Of a DNA stretch of 64,000 bases, positions 1 to 11,200 are shown in pieces. Every line of letters begins with the position of its first letter. Position 1 is the first letter of the stretch. Under the pieces are notes generated by a model, which saw only the letters and a list, made by a program, of their open reading frames with translations, did not search any database and had not been told where the DNA came from. This stretch comes from Ricordea florida (Eukaryota > Cnidaria > Anthozoa > Corallimorpharia > Ricordeidae), in contig OX453272.1 of assembly GCA_949710005.1 (NCBI GenBank), forward strand, positions 23,938,391-24,002,390. The letters run 5' to 3'. The translations under genes and the position numbers were made by a program.

Positions 1-237
1 ATTCCTCCTTTTTTGGAGAGTAGAACCCAGTTTTCAGCAGCTGAGGTTCAGAAGACAAAAATGATTGCAAAAGTCAGGATTCATGTTGAGAGGGCCATTA
101 AGAGGATAAAAGAATTTCACATTTTCGATTCTGATGTTCCCTTGTCTATGTTAGGCTCAATTAATCAGGTATATACAGTGGCATGCTTATTAACAAATTT
201 TCAAGGGCCCCTAATTTTAAATGGAGACAACTTTTAA
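1..237 (+). CDS. DDE_Tnp_4 transposase, C-terminal fragment (cut by window edge)
   Basis: The reading frame is open from base 1 (IPPFLESRTQF...) and ends at a stop at 235-237, so only the last 78 or so residues are visible. The run IAKVRIHVERAIKRIKEF is the typical third catalytic block of the DDE_Tnp_4 (PF13359) superfamily, with the Glu of IHVER as the presumed metal ligand. It is followed by the usual C-terminal helix ending in LLTNFQGPLI. Full-length relatives often carry an N-terminal THAP finger and cut and paste DNA; that part is off the window. The gene runs towards the SWIM/YqaJ gene, leaving 95 bp between the two stops. Whether the full gene is intact cannot be judged. Confidence 0.85.
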   Translation: MPPFLESRTQFSAAEVQKTKMIAKVRIHVERAIKRIKEFHIFDSDVPLSMLGSINQVYTVACLLTNFQGPLILNGDNF

Positions 238-332
238 ATGGAGGTACAGTTATATAATGAGGTTGTTCACTAGTAGGTTTAATAAAGTTTTTGACATGCT
301 TTTTCTTGTGCTGTATTTTTCCTTATTACATA

Positions 333-2237
333 TTACATTGATCCTAGGAAATAGTTGAAAAAGAACATGTCCACCTTATCTTTGCTGTCTTGGAAAAAAA
401 TTTTATCAAAGAAGATTCGTTGGCAAAAATACTTAGTGTCATTCATATAACAAAAAAAGTCACACCATTCTAACCCTGTCAGTGCCAACTGGCACTGCAC
501 CTGTAAATAGTATTCATGATTTCTTTTCAGTGTTATCTCATCGGACACTGGGTCAATTGCAAGATATCTGACATTTTTGAAATCTGTCTCCCCCTCTTGT
601 ACAACTTTGATTTCGCACAAACCAAATGGGTTACGCCCTTCATTTGCTGCTTTGATGTCATAGACCTTGCGGTCAGGACTACATCCCAACCATGGGCACT
701 TTGGATTAATGACTAATCCACATGGGAATACATTGACCATCCCAGCTTTAGCGACATTAGCAGACACTGTAGCTGCATGTGGCTCCATTTCAATTCCTCT
801 CTTCATAGCTGCTGTAACAACACGACGTGAAGGATTTATTTGCCTCACCAGGTTTTCAAAAGTTGTTACACGTTTTGCACAAGAACCAAACTTGCTGGCA
901 GTAATTCGCTTTGAACGAAGAAGCTGCCAAAGATTACTTGCACCCTGTGTCACTGTCCTCGCTTCCAAGTCAATTGCAACTTCTCGAGTAACAGCTAAAG
1001 CTTCAAGTGCAGCGGCTCTCTCCTGAGTTAAACAAACTAGAACATTGTTCATTATTCGTTCTCCAGCACCCTCCAATGGTAACTTTGGGAAATCATAGGC
1101 AAGGAAGTCATTTATGACGTATTCTTGTGAGAGCTTTTGCTGGTATGACAGAGGACTACCTTTAGGAGCATTGCCAAATTTTGTTGGCTGTAATATTAAA
1201 TTAGGTCTTTGCTCTGCTGTGGGTGCAATATCAGCTATCAAGGGCAATGGGTCCAAGCCAGTAAAATCACTCTTGCAAAGGATTCCATAAAAAGAAGATG
1301 GTGAGTACAAAGTACTTTTGATGAACTTGTTGTAGTTGGCACCCATTTTTGGCTTTTTTACCAGTACCGACTGAATCTCTTTTGTTCCAATGCGTTTTTC
1401 TCTTGGTACACTCCAGTGCTGTGGCATACTGGTGCAAGTTAGATCATCTGGTAGAGATGTAAGTCCAAACATTTTGCAATGAGCCATATAGAAAAGCAGG
1501 CCTATTACATGATGGCAATAGCCACTTGCACCTGCAACACAGGAACATTTTCGAGTGATGCCCTTGTCCTCCAACTTTACAAATATTTCCAAAAGATGCG
1601 GGGGCTCACTTTTTCTCATGGATCGGAAACATTTACCGGAAACTTTCACTTTATCTGGCAGGTAAGTCACTGAAAGACATGAAAGATTGTTCATCAAAGG
1701 GTACGAAATACTGTGTGGCATATAGATGCACAACAATCACATTTCAGAGTAAATAGTTACTGGATAATTATTATTATATCCATTTCGTAGGACATAAAAT
1801 AAATGTGAAAATAAAACACGCACTCACGTGACGAAATATTGCTCACCTTGAATATTGTGGAGATATCCAGGTTCAGCAAAGAATTTGTAGGCTTTGCTTG
1901 TGCTTGTGCAACCAGAAGAGATTTTCGCGTAGCTCTCTACTTCGGCAAACGTCAGGGTAGGAAAGAGGTGGATATCTTGCGTCGGATTACCGGTAGAACT
2001 TCGTTCTTTATACAACAAAAAATATTAGAAACAACGCGGTTTTTCTGAGTACTCTATGGTAACAACAAACCAGTTGTCATAGAAGACAACCACTCTTCGC
2101 GAGTAAACTAAATGGAAATCTGTCAGAGGTACCGTATCTTATATTGAGCGAATGAAAGTTCAAATCTTTTCCGAGGCAAAACAAAGGACTAACAACGAAT
2201 ATTTCAGTTACGGTTGCTTACCTTCGTTGCTCGCCAT
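333..2237 (-). CDS. SWIM zinc finger plus YqaJ-like nuclease protein, three exons
   Basis: My spliced model is exon 1 2237-2222 (ATG, MASNE), exon 2 2005-1847, exon 3 1669-333. Introns are GT-AG (donors GAAG|gtaagc and CAAG|gtgagc; acceptors ataaag and ctttcag). The exons add up to 1512 nt, 503 residues, without a break. Order of parts: an N-terminal motif with KAYKFFAEPGYLHNIQ common to such proteins, a SWIM finger (CxC then CxH, residues about 100-112), then a YqaJ-type nuclease fold from about residue 310 to the end. The nuclease part shows ITASKFG, PWLGCSPD, CEIKV (the E-x-K of the catalytic core) and YYLQVQCQLALTG. YqaJ enzymes are PD-(D/E)XK exonucleases related to phage lambda exonuclease; a role in transposon DNA processing is inferred. 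The frame is intact, so it may be recently active. Confidence 0.85.
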
Positions 2238-2439
2238 GAGGCCAAAAGGTCGTCACGATGGAATAGGTTCCGTATTCTGTCAAAATATGCGAGTGTTCCT
2301 TCCAAAATTCGAACAAGTATAATAGTTATATCATTTACAAAACTAAAAGTTTGAAGATGAACTCTTTTAGATCGCTCGTGTCGCTTAACCACACTATAAT
2401 TCTAAATATGGCGGCTTGAACGCTTGCGTCCCAGCATGG

Positions 2440-2760
2440 CGTTGCTAGGTGGTATCCAAGCACGTGACCTAATCCTGCAAATGGTCTATTGATCCCAAAC
2501 AGTACAGAAAGTTAAGATTGAGTACAGAAATTTGAAATTAAAAATTTTTGCATGTATATTATTGACAAATAATCAAATGAATTCGAGTGCAGTTTTGTTT
2601 TAGTAAGCACTCGTAAATTTTTCAGACAACAAGTTACAGTCGTCTTTCGGGCTCGTGCAATTTTGTTTAGTCTTTGAAGCATTTACTTTAGCTCTTTTAT
2701 TCCAAATTGCACTCAAAACCATTTGATTACCTATAGTATACGGGTCGATATTAACTAAGC
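2440..2760. repeat. Foldback MITE, copy 1 (family A)
   Basis: The core is an imperfect inverted repeat: AATCAAATG...CGAGTGCA near 2569-2600 and TTGCACTCAAAACCATTTG near 2706-2730. Outside it lies an AT-rich flank with CCCAAACAGTACAGAAA. The same arrangement, diverged, is found at 18830-19110 and 45975-46290. There is no coding capacity, so this is a non-autonomous element. Exact ends are not resolved. Confidence 0.65.
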
Positions 2761-2870
2761 CCTATCTTTGAATCACGCCAATCAAGAGATTTGTACGTTT
2801 TATGATAACCAGCAGCCTGTCAATTTAAATGTTCAATGCATTTAACTTTTGTATTCTGTAAACTTAACAG

Positions 2871-5800
2871 AATGAAAGCCAAGGAGTTAAATGACTGCAA
2901 AGAAAAGTTTCAGAACGAGATAAAAACCTCGAAACAGGAGCTCAACAAAACACAAGAAGCCTTAGCGTTGAAGGATAAAGAGGTGCGACGAATTGGAGAA
3001 AACTGCAGAAGTCTTGAAAACCGCGTAACAGAGTTCTCTGAAGCTAGAACTGCAGAAGAGGAAAGGAGTGCTAACTCATTAGAAGAAATCAAGGTACAGC
3101 TAAAGAAGTTGCAACTGTCTGTTTTATTTCAATCAGTTCTATTACAACTCTCAGTCAGTGTGTGCAGTTTGCTTGGCCAGTTAAGCGTACCTCCAGCCTC
3201 CAGCCCTTTTTGAAGACAAGTCTTACAGTAATTTAAACTGTCATTACGCAAATCTTGATTTTAGCGCATGTTTCTGACAACTCAGGTCCACGACTTAAAA
3301 CTTTCTCATTAACACGTCTTCGCTAGAACTTCAAACGCGCTCCCCGACATTGGCAGTTCCGCTTCTTGTAAGTTACCTAGATTTATGGCCAACGCGCTTC
3401 CTGCCTGGTCTGCATGCCCGAGTGCATATGGCTGGTTCTGCGAGCGGGCAATATGTGGTGAATCCTGAGTTCTGATTGGCTACCCGAGCGGGCAAGATTG
3501 GCCTATCTTTCCCGCTCGAGATTTCTTGCGTTTTCCCGCGAAGCAAACCAAAGTAAAATGGTCACATAATAAATCGTTTATTGACCAAGCTTGTTCTGCC
3601 AATATGCAGTCATCTGTACCTCGCGCTTGGTCAATGACGCATGTTTATAGTTTTACATCATGGATTTTAGTTCTTCAGGCTAGCCCTTTTCTTGAGGAGC
3701 ACTAAACCTTGCAATCAAACTTGTCGGTAGTATTGTACCACTCCTTCACTTTTCTTATTATCCGTTTCTAGCTGTTGATGTTATGACTCACATCTTTCTA
3801 GGCCTTAAAAGAGTCTCTCTCAAGAATCAGAAGTGAAGTAGAGGCCTTAAAGGAGGAAAGGTAGGTTAAAAAGTAACCCGATATGGGTTTTATATCCGCA
3901 GTTGAATTTGGATAACCGGTTAGCTCAGTTGGTATTGGGCCCCCTGTCGATCGGGACCAACCTCGGCCGGACCAACACTCAAGGTCTTAAAATAACTGAG
4001 GAGAATGTGCTGCCTTTGTTATGACATCTGCAAATGGTTAGACATAGACCCCGGTGTTGTGGTTGATCTTTGTAAAGTTTGATTGTAATTAATTAATCAA
4101 TAAAAGAATTGATGGAAAGCGCCTTTTTCATGCGCTACACAACTTCATTTATTTATCATTCATTGATATTTAATAGTACGACTCTTCTTAGGGAAATGAT
4201 GATTGCTGCCCATCACAACCGCATTGAGCAGCTGAGAGAGAGCTTCAAAAAGAAGATGGAAGAAGCAGAAGCTTGGCCAGCCAAGGTGAGGTTAGCAATG
4301 TCACAGGTTGCCAGTTACATGGGATGGGTTCAGTTGTAGGGGTGTAGTCACAGGCGCACTAAACGCATTTCGCAACAAGTTTTATGTTAACGCACAAGTT
4401 TTATATTTTTTCTCTTCTCCGTCGATTCGCAGTGCACTTGATGTACATTTAAAGACCGTTTATTGTTTACGAGGGAGGAGGGTTGGTGTGATTCGGAAAA
4501 AACCACTTAAAAATTGCGTGATCCCCCCTCAACTTGTCGGTTTTTTTTCGCATGCCCCCCCCCCCTCCTTGAAGCAGCGATTTCATTGATGGGCTCCTGT
4601 TAAAACATTATGCCATTTCAAAGTATTGCGAAAATATTTCAGGTGATCCCCCTTTTCCCTTTTTTTGGGAATGACCCCCCCTCCAAATCCCACCAGCCCC
4701 CCCCCCCCCTTCCTCGTATAAAATGAACGGTCCGTTAGGAAAGCTAAGGTCGATTACAGTTAGTCGAACAACTTTAAAATAACAGGGTTTTTCGCGGTGT
4801 GCAAGTTGGGTGATCAGTGCTTTTGTTGACAAGAGTGAGTTTTTAGAATTTTTCACACTTGTTAAAGTACCTATATGAGGACCTGAAACAGGTCAAACTT
4901 TGCTTTGGAAGGTCAATTCTCTGTTTCTTGAAGTTGTTGATATTCTCCACGTAAAGCTGCCTACACAAAAAGGTCCACTGTGGCTCATGCGCCTGAGCTA
5001 CGAGGCCAGACGGTAGAAATTCGGAGTTGATAAGTCGTGAAGAGGGGAGTCTCAGTAAAAGATGCTGTTAATTTTTTGTGTTGATATTAGAGTCGGGTAC
5101 TGAGATGGGATTGATTACAGTACGGCACTTCATTCGGATTTCTTTTTTGGCGCTATTTAGGTTTACAATTTAATGCTTAGGTTGTGTACATAACTGCGAT
5201 GATCAATTAATGTCATTACATATTAACTCCGCAGTTCAAATATATGGTCCTTCATATATGCATTTGCATTAATGCTTTTAGCTTGACAAGGTCCTCAAAG
5301 AGAAAGAAGCTCAATCTCAGGAAGAGAAGAATAACTTGTGGAAGGAATTAACAGAAGGATTTCGAAAGGTAAACTTCATCAACGCCAGACTGATCAAAGC
5401 AGTTTTATCATTTTCTGTTTCCACAGAACACTCGCTAATAACAACTTTTAGTATATACTTTAACACTGGGTAGCGTTGAAGATGCGCTCTGGTTTGATAG
5501 TCAAACTCCGAATATCCTGTGCCATTTACCTGCGAGCAACTTGCAAGTTTTTCGCTCCGTCGCGTGAAATTCGAAAAATATGGCATCCCGGTTTGCATCA
5601 GTGACAAGCGAAGCAATCATCCGAATTAACAACGAACTTACTTACTTTCTGCCCATCATGCCTGTGTGGCACATAGGGCAGCAACAAAGTTCCTCCAACC
5701 TTGCCTATCTCTAGCCAGTTTTTCAATGGTGCTCCAGCTGTAATTGAGCTCCCTTAACTCCGCTTCTACCGTTGTGCGCCACGTTGTTTTTGGGCGCCCT

Positions 5801-8151
5801 CTTCTGCGTTTGCCTTCAGGTGTCCAGCGCATTGCAGTCTTAGCTATGTTGTTGTTGTCCATTCGTCCAATGTCCAATCCATCTCCATCTTCTCCTGGTG
5901 ACAATCGTGCGAATACCCTCCTGCTTGGTTTGCTTCAGGAGCTGGTCGTTGGAGATTTTCTGTGGCCAGAAAATTCTCAGAATCTTCCTGAGGCTAGTTG
6001 TGTGGAAGGACGCTAGTTTTGACAGGTCATGTTTAGTCATTCGCCAGCATTCGCAGCCGTAAAGAAGGGTTGACATCACACAGCTCTGGTAGACCCTAAG
6101 CTTTGTCTTTGTGCTATAACTTGCCGATCTCCACACTGGTCGTAAGCTCATAAAGGCGCCCCTTGCTTTGTTTAGCCTGTTTTGTATGTCCACACCAGTA
6201 CCGCCGTCCTGGCAAAGCATACTTCCCAGGTATGTGAACTTGTCGGTGTAAGAAATATCCTGTCCTGCTACCCTGATCCTTGACGGGGAGGAGACATTCA
6301 CACACATAGCTTCTGTCTTCTTCAAGCTTATCTTCAGGCCAACCTGGGCGCTGAACATGCTGAGCCGGTCGGTCTTTTCTTGAATGTGCTGACGAGTGTG
6401 TGACAACAAGGCTATATCGTCCGCAAAGTCAAGGTCCTCGAGTGTAGAGAAAGGGGTCCATCGTATGCCTCTACGCTGATCTTCCATAGTGCGACGAAGG
6501 ACCCAGTCGATAGCAATGTTGAATAACACGGATGACATGACACATCCCTGGCGTACACCGGTTTTGATTTCGAAGCTCAAATCCCCCTGACCAACACAGC
6601 ATGTGAAGTTAACAACGAAGCAGTCCCTGAAAACACAAAGAAAGTGACTAAATGTGGCTTGTATCCTGGGGATAGTTTCTAAAGGAACTGGTCCTGCGTC
6701 CGTGGGGAATTGAAAGACAAGAAACTGAATAAGTCAAACGAGTTGAATAAGTAAGTTATACCACCGTAAGGTAAAAGGGAGGTACTGACGTTTCGAGCCT
6801 TAGCCCTTCGTCGGAGCGATTGAGAAGATTGTGGGTTACGTACAATTTATGTAGAGTCGTTTGGAGCCATGCTATTGGTGGAACCATAACAGTGTTTGAA
6901 TGGAAGTGAATAAAATAGATGAATGATTAAATGAATGAGAAACGTTCCTTGATACCGTAGGGATTAAGAGAACCGAATCGGAAGATAAACTTCTGTTCTA
7001 GGTTTTACGGCTTTGCGAGTTGCCCTGACGGAAAGGCCACATACCGCCATGTTGTGAGTTGAGTGGTTAGGTAGATTAAAGTGTCGCGCTACAGGTTTCG
7101 ATGCATCTTTGTCATTTCGTTCGACGTCACGCAGATGTTCGTGGAAACGGTCACCTAATCTCCTTCCGGTCTCGCCGATGTATATCTTCTTGCATAAGGT
7201 GCATTTTATGCAGTAGATTACATTGGCGGAAGTGCATGTCAAACGGTCGGTGATTTTAATCGATCGCTTAGGTCCTGTTACTTTGTCTGTGTTGTGGATA
7301 AAAAAGCACGTTTTGCATCTTTTGGGTGTGCAGTTAAAGGTGCCAGGTGATTCGTCTGATTTCAGTGTACTTCTAAATAAAAAGTCGCTTACGTTTTTGT
7401 TACGTTTAAATGAGATGAGTGGTGGTAGTGAGAAGATTCTACCTGTTTCGTTTCAGGGCTGGGGATCATTTCAGAGCTGGGGATCATTTCAGGGCTGGGG
7501 ATCATTTCAGGGTTGGGGATCATTTCAGGGCTGGGGATCATTTCAGGGCTGGGGATCATTTCAGAGCTGGGGATCATTTCAGGGCTGGGGATCATTTCAG
7601 AGCTGGGGATCATTTCAGGGTTGGGGATCATTTCAGAGCTGGGGATCATTTCAGGGTTGGGGATCATTTCAGGGCTGGGATCAGACCATTCCTAAGGAAA
7701 ACTAGTAACATCAAGACGGAAAGGACAAAAACCATTTCAAAATATACAATTCGTATATAGCTTATCAGAAACTAAGTTCAGCCTACTATAATTTATTCCA
7801 TTGTTATCACCTCTAAAGGAAATGGAAAGTGAACAACAAAAGCACCAACTGGAGTTGGATTCCTGGAAAACAGAGGCCAGAGCAGCACAAGACAATGTAA
7901 GTTCATTTTCACGAATCCTAAATGGCAGACGAAATTGTCACATTAGAACTAATGCTAACCCATTCTTATCATTCCTAACAACTAATAACCCTGAATGCGA
8001 AGAGTGACCAACGTGCAGCATCCCCTTACAATACTTAAAAATTATTCTCGGAAATCGATGTAAGCCGAAATTGAAAATAGCAATTGCTTTAGTATATATG
8101 GGTTATTGACCAAGCGTGAGGTCAAGATGGCTGGATATTGGCTAAGTTCTT

Positions 8152-8194
<43 letters not shown>

Positions 8195-8206
8195 CACGCA
8201 AAAAAC

Positions 8207-8240
<34 letters not shown>

Positions 8241-11200
8241 AAGCTTGGTCAATAAAGGATTTATTATATGGGATAAAACACCAAAAAATGATCCGTGTAC
8301 GTGTTTATTTTCAAGGACTGAAAAGGAAGCCCGTTACATGCAAAAATCAAGTTTTCTCGTTTTCCAGCTCCATCGATACACAAACCACAGGAAATCTTTA
8401 ACTGTCACGGAAAAGATTTTTCAGGGAAAAACTAAGAAAGAAAATTTTGGTAAACCGGCTTTCGCCTCGGATGAATTTTCTTTGCGGGACAAAGCCCTTA
8501 TCCCGAGCGGGCAAGATAGCTCCATATTGCCCGCTCGGGTAGCCAATCACAGCGCGAGATTCGGTTCATCTTGCCCGCTCACGGAACTAGTCATATAATA
8601 AATACTAATAAAGCAACCTCAGTCGCACATCTCCGAAAGTGCTCTAAAGCGAGAATTGACGCCGGCCATGTTTTTCTTTGCCAAAAAATCACTTTCACAA
8701 GACTTACCCAGAACTGGCTGCACTATATACCATATAGGAGGTGAATTGTGTTCAATATCCCGAGATGGTTAGCCATTCTAAATACCAAGGTTGCTGAGTT
8801 GGTATGTACTAGAATTTAATATACACAGGTGATGACAATCGAGAAGATTTACAGCTAAAGTATCTGGAATATAGATTTAACACCAAACTCTCTAAAACTA
8901 GCAAGAAAGTGCGTAACACTCACCCGCTAAGGAGCATTACCACTCAGATCTTGGTGATAAAAGGGTCAGTTTTGGACAGTAATTTCCCACTAGCCCAGGT
9001 CCAGAGCACGTAGCCACTTCGATTGCTAAATAATCTTTACACCTCGATGCAAATTCAAATGTCTCCAAAATTCTAGCTGAGTCATTGACCTAGTATTTAT
9101 GATTTCAAACTTGCCGTACATATTATCTCTGATCAGATTTGCCTTCAACATTCCGCAGTTTAGGAAGGATCTCACAGGGCTGAGTACTAAACACAAGGAA
9201 GAAGTTCGAAAACTAGAACGGGCATTGGCTGAAAGCAAGGTAACTTGCTGTCATGTTGAACTTGCTATACAATCCTACGAATCAGGATAATAGGGAAAGC
9301 AAAGGTGCACAAGAACCTTAAAGCTTACACGACTGGAGCTTATCCTGATTTCAGGAGCATGAAGTACGTAGGAGTGTTGTTACTCACCCTGGATGGGATG
9401 CTAGTCCAGTTACCCCCAGCTTTATATCGCCGGTACCCATTTATACACCTGGGAGAATAGAGACAGTGTGGAGTTACGTTTCTTGTCTAAAGCAACAATA
9501 CAGTGCCATCATCATGGGTCGAACTCCAGACCTCCTACTTGGAAGTCTGACACGCTAACCACTATACTACCGTGTCTCCACCAATCAGGATAATGCGTGG
9601 ATTTTCTTGAACCTTCGGCCATACTTGCGAACGAGCGAGTTAATGATATGGCATCAAAAACGAATCAATACAACAGTATCAATTTCTTAAGTTGTTTACG
9701 ACATGTTTTAGGAGAGCTTGCAACCAAAAATCTCGAAACCGCCATTTGATTGAAGCAGAAAACTGCGAAGCAAGAGCTTTTCTCGCCAAATGATGAGCCT
9801 GGAAGTAGCAGAAATTTCGTATGCACTATAATTGGTCCAAACCGTTTATAACAGTCTTTCTAAATGGACAACGCAACCCCTGAAGTGACATGATATCATT
9901 TCACGTCTATCTTTTTTTTATTCACGCGCTTATGTAACTGTTATTCGCGTATGATATGTCACCAGCACAGTTCACAATTCGTTGATCTTCCCTGCTGCTC
10001 AACAGATTTTGAACCGCTTAACTTCCGCTTTATGCACTGTATGCATCAGCAACACTGCGAAATGGGGCGTTTACCTGAGGACTGGTCCAAATTTGCCATG
10101 CAAAAACTGGGGATGAATGCAAGCGCCAAGTGTTTAGCAACTTCATAGTGCCGCTTTAGACGTCGGAAGGGAAAAAACCCCTGCATTACGGTTGTGATTA
10201 CAGACCAAATTACTCTCCAGTCAACGCTGGAGAGGTTTTGGACTCACTCTTGAAAGCATTTATGCGGTTTTCTTAATTTTACATGACAGCTGTAGGCGAA
10301 TCTCGCGTCATTTTCTCAAGCAATCAAATTATATGAAAACAAAGGACCTATCGTTGATAGATTGATGCTGACGGGTAGCATGTATTTGCTGTGACTTCTG
10401 ATTGGTTCATTGGACTGTGGTTTTCGGTTTGTTAACATTACTACTTTGGTGTTTTTGTTTTAACTCTAATTAAATGCCATGCTTTATTACTCTAGGAGAA
10501 AGGTGAACAATCGCGAAGTGCCAACAATGCAATTATTCAAGATCTTGAAACTAAAATTGTAGACTTGGAGAATCGGCTACGCCTGCCATCCGTCGAATCA
10601 ACGGAAAGAGTTGTGAAGTTGGCAACAAGACTAAAGGATACAGAGGAAATGCTGCAACATGCCGAGGCACACATAAGAGAACTGGAAACTAAAGAAGAGT
10701 CTTGTAGACAAGAGGTACACAATACTAAATGTTTGAAATAAAAAAAAAAAGTGTCTCTGTAAACCTCTCCAATACGCAGACTTGATAACTGAGAAATACA
10801 TAACAATTATTCTCAGAAATCCAGGTGAATAGTGGCATTCCTGAAGCCACCATTCACCGAGATTGAAGAGAATAATTGTTTTAGTATATACCAATGAAGC
10901 AACCTCAGTAGGGAGCTTAAACAAACACGACGACGACACTGACGATAACACAGGGGGTGAAAAACTTAAATTGTTGAAGAGGAATTCGTATACCACAAAG
11001 AGACCTACCGGACTATATTTTGCACATGCAGTTCCAAAGTGTTGTTCATTTGCGCTACTGTTTGGTCCTGCCCCTACCATCGGGGTCGTGTTTTGCTTAA
11101 TTTCACTTGTGATACCTCTCACAAACAGCTATAAAGCGAGAATCGACGGTCGCCATTTTCATTTCGCCTGGACGCCATTTTGTTTTATCTTGAACAAAAA

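Larger units (their letters stand above)
1..2440. mobile_element. ISL2EU-like DNA transposon, right part
   Basis: Two convergent genes occupy this stretch: the C-terminus of a DDE_Tnp_4 transposase on the plus strand and a spliced SWIM/YqaJ nuclease gene on the minus strand. That pairing is what I recall for ISL2EU (IS4EU) transposons; the assignment rests on gene content alone. The left end lies outside the window, so terminal inverted repeats cannot be compared. The right limit is placed loosely at the start of an unrelated foldback repeat near 2440. The element probably sits inside an upstream intron of the coiled-coil gene that follows, which is an inference. Confidence 0.6.

Noticed and set aside
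7223-7760. Long repetitive frames (GSFQGW..., RAGDHF..., IPNPEM...) on both strands
   Set aside because: They are products of the 18-bp minisatellite, whose unit is a multiple of three and keeps all frames open.
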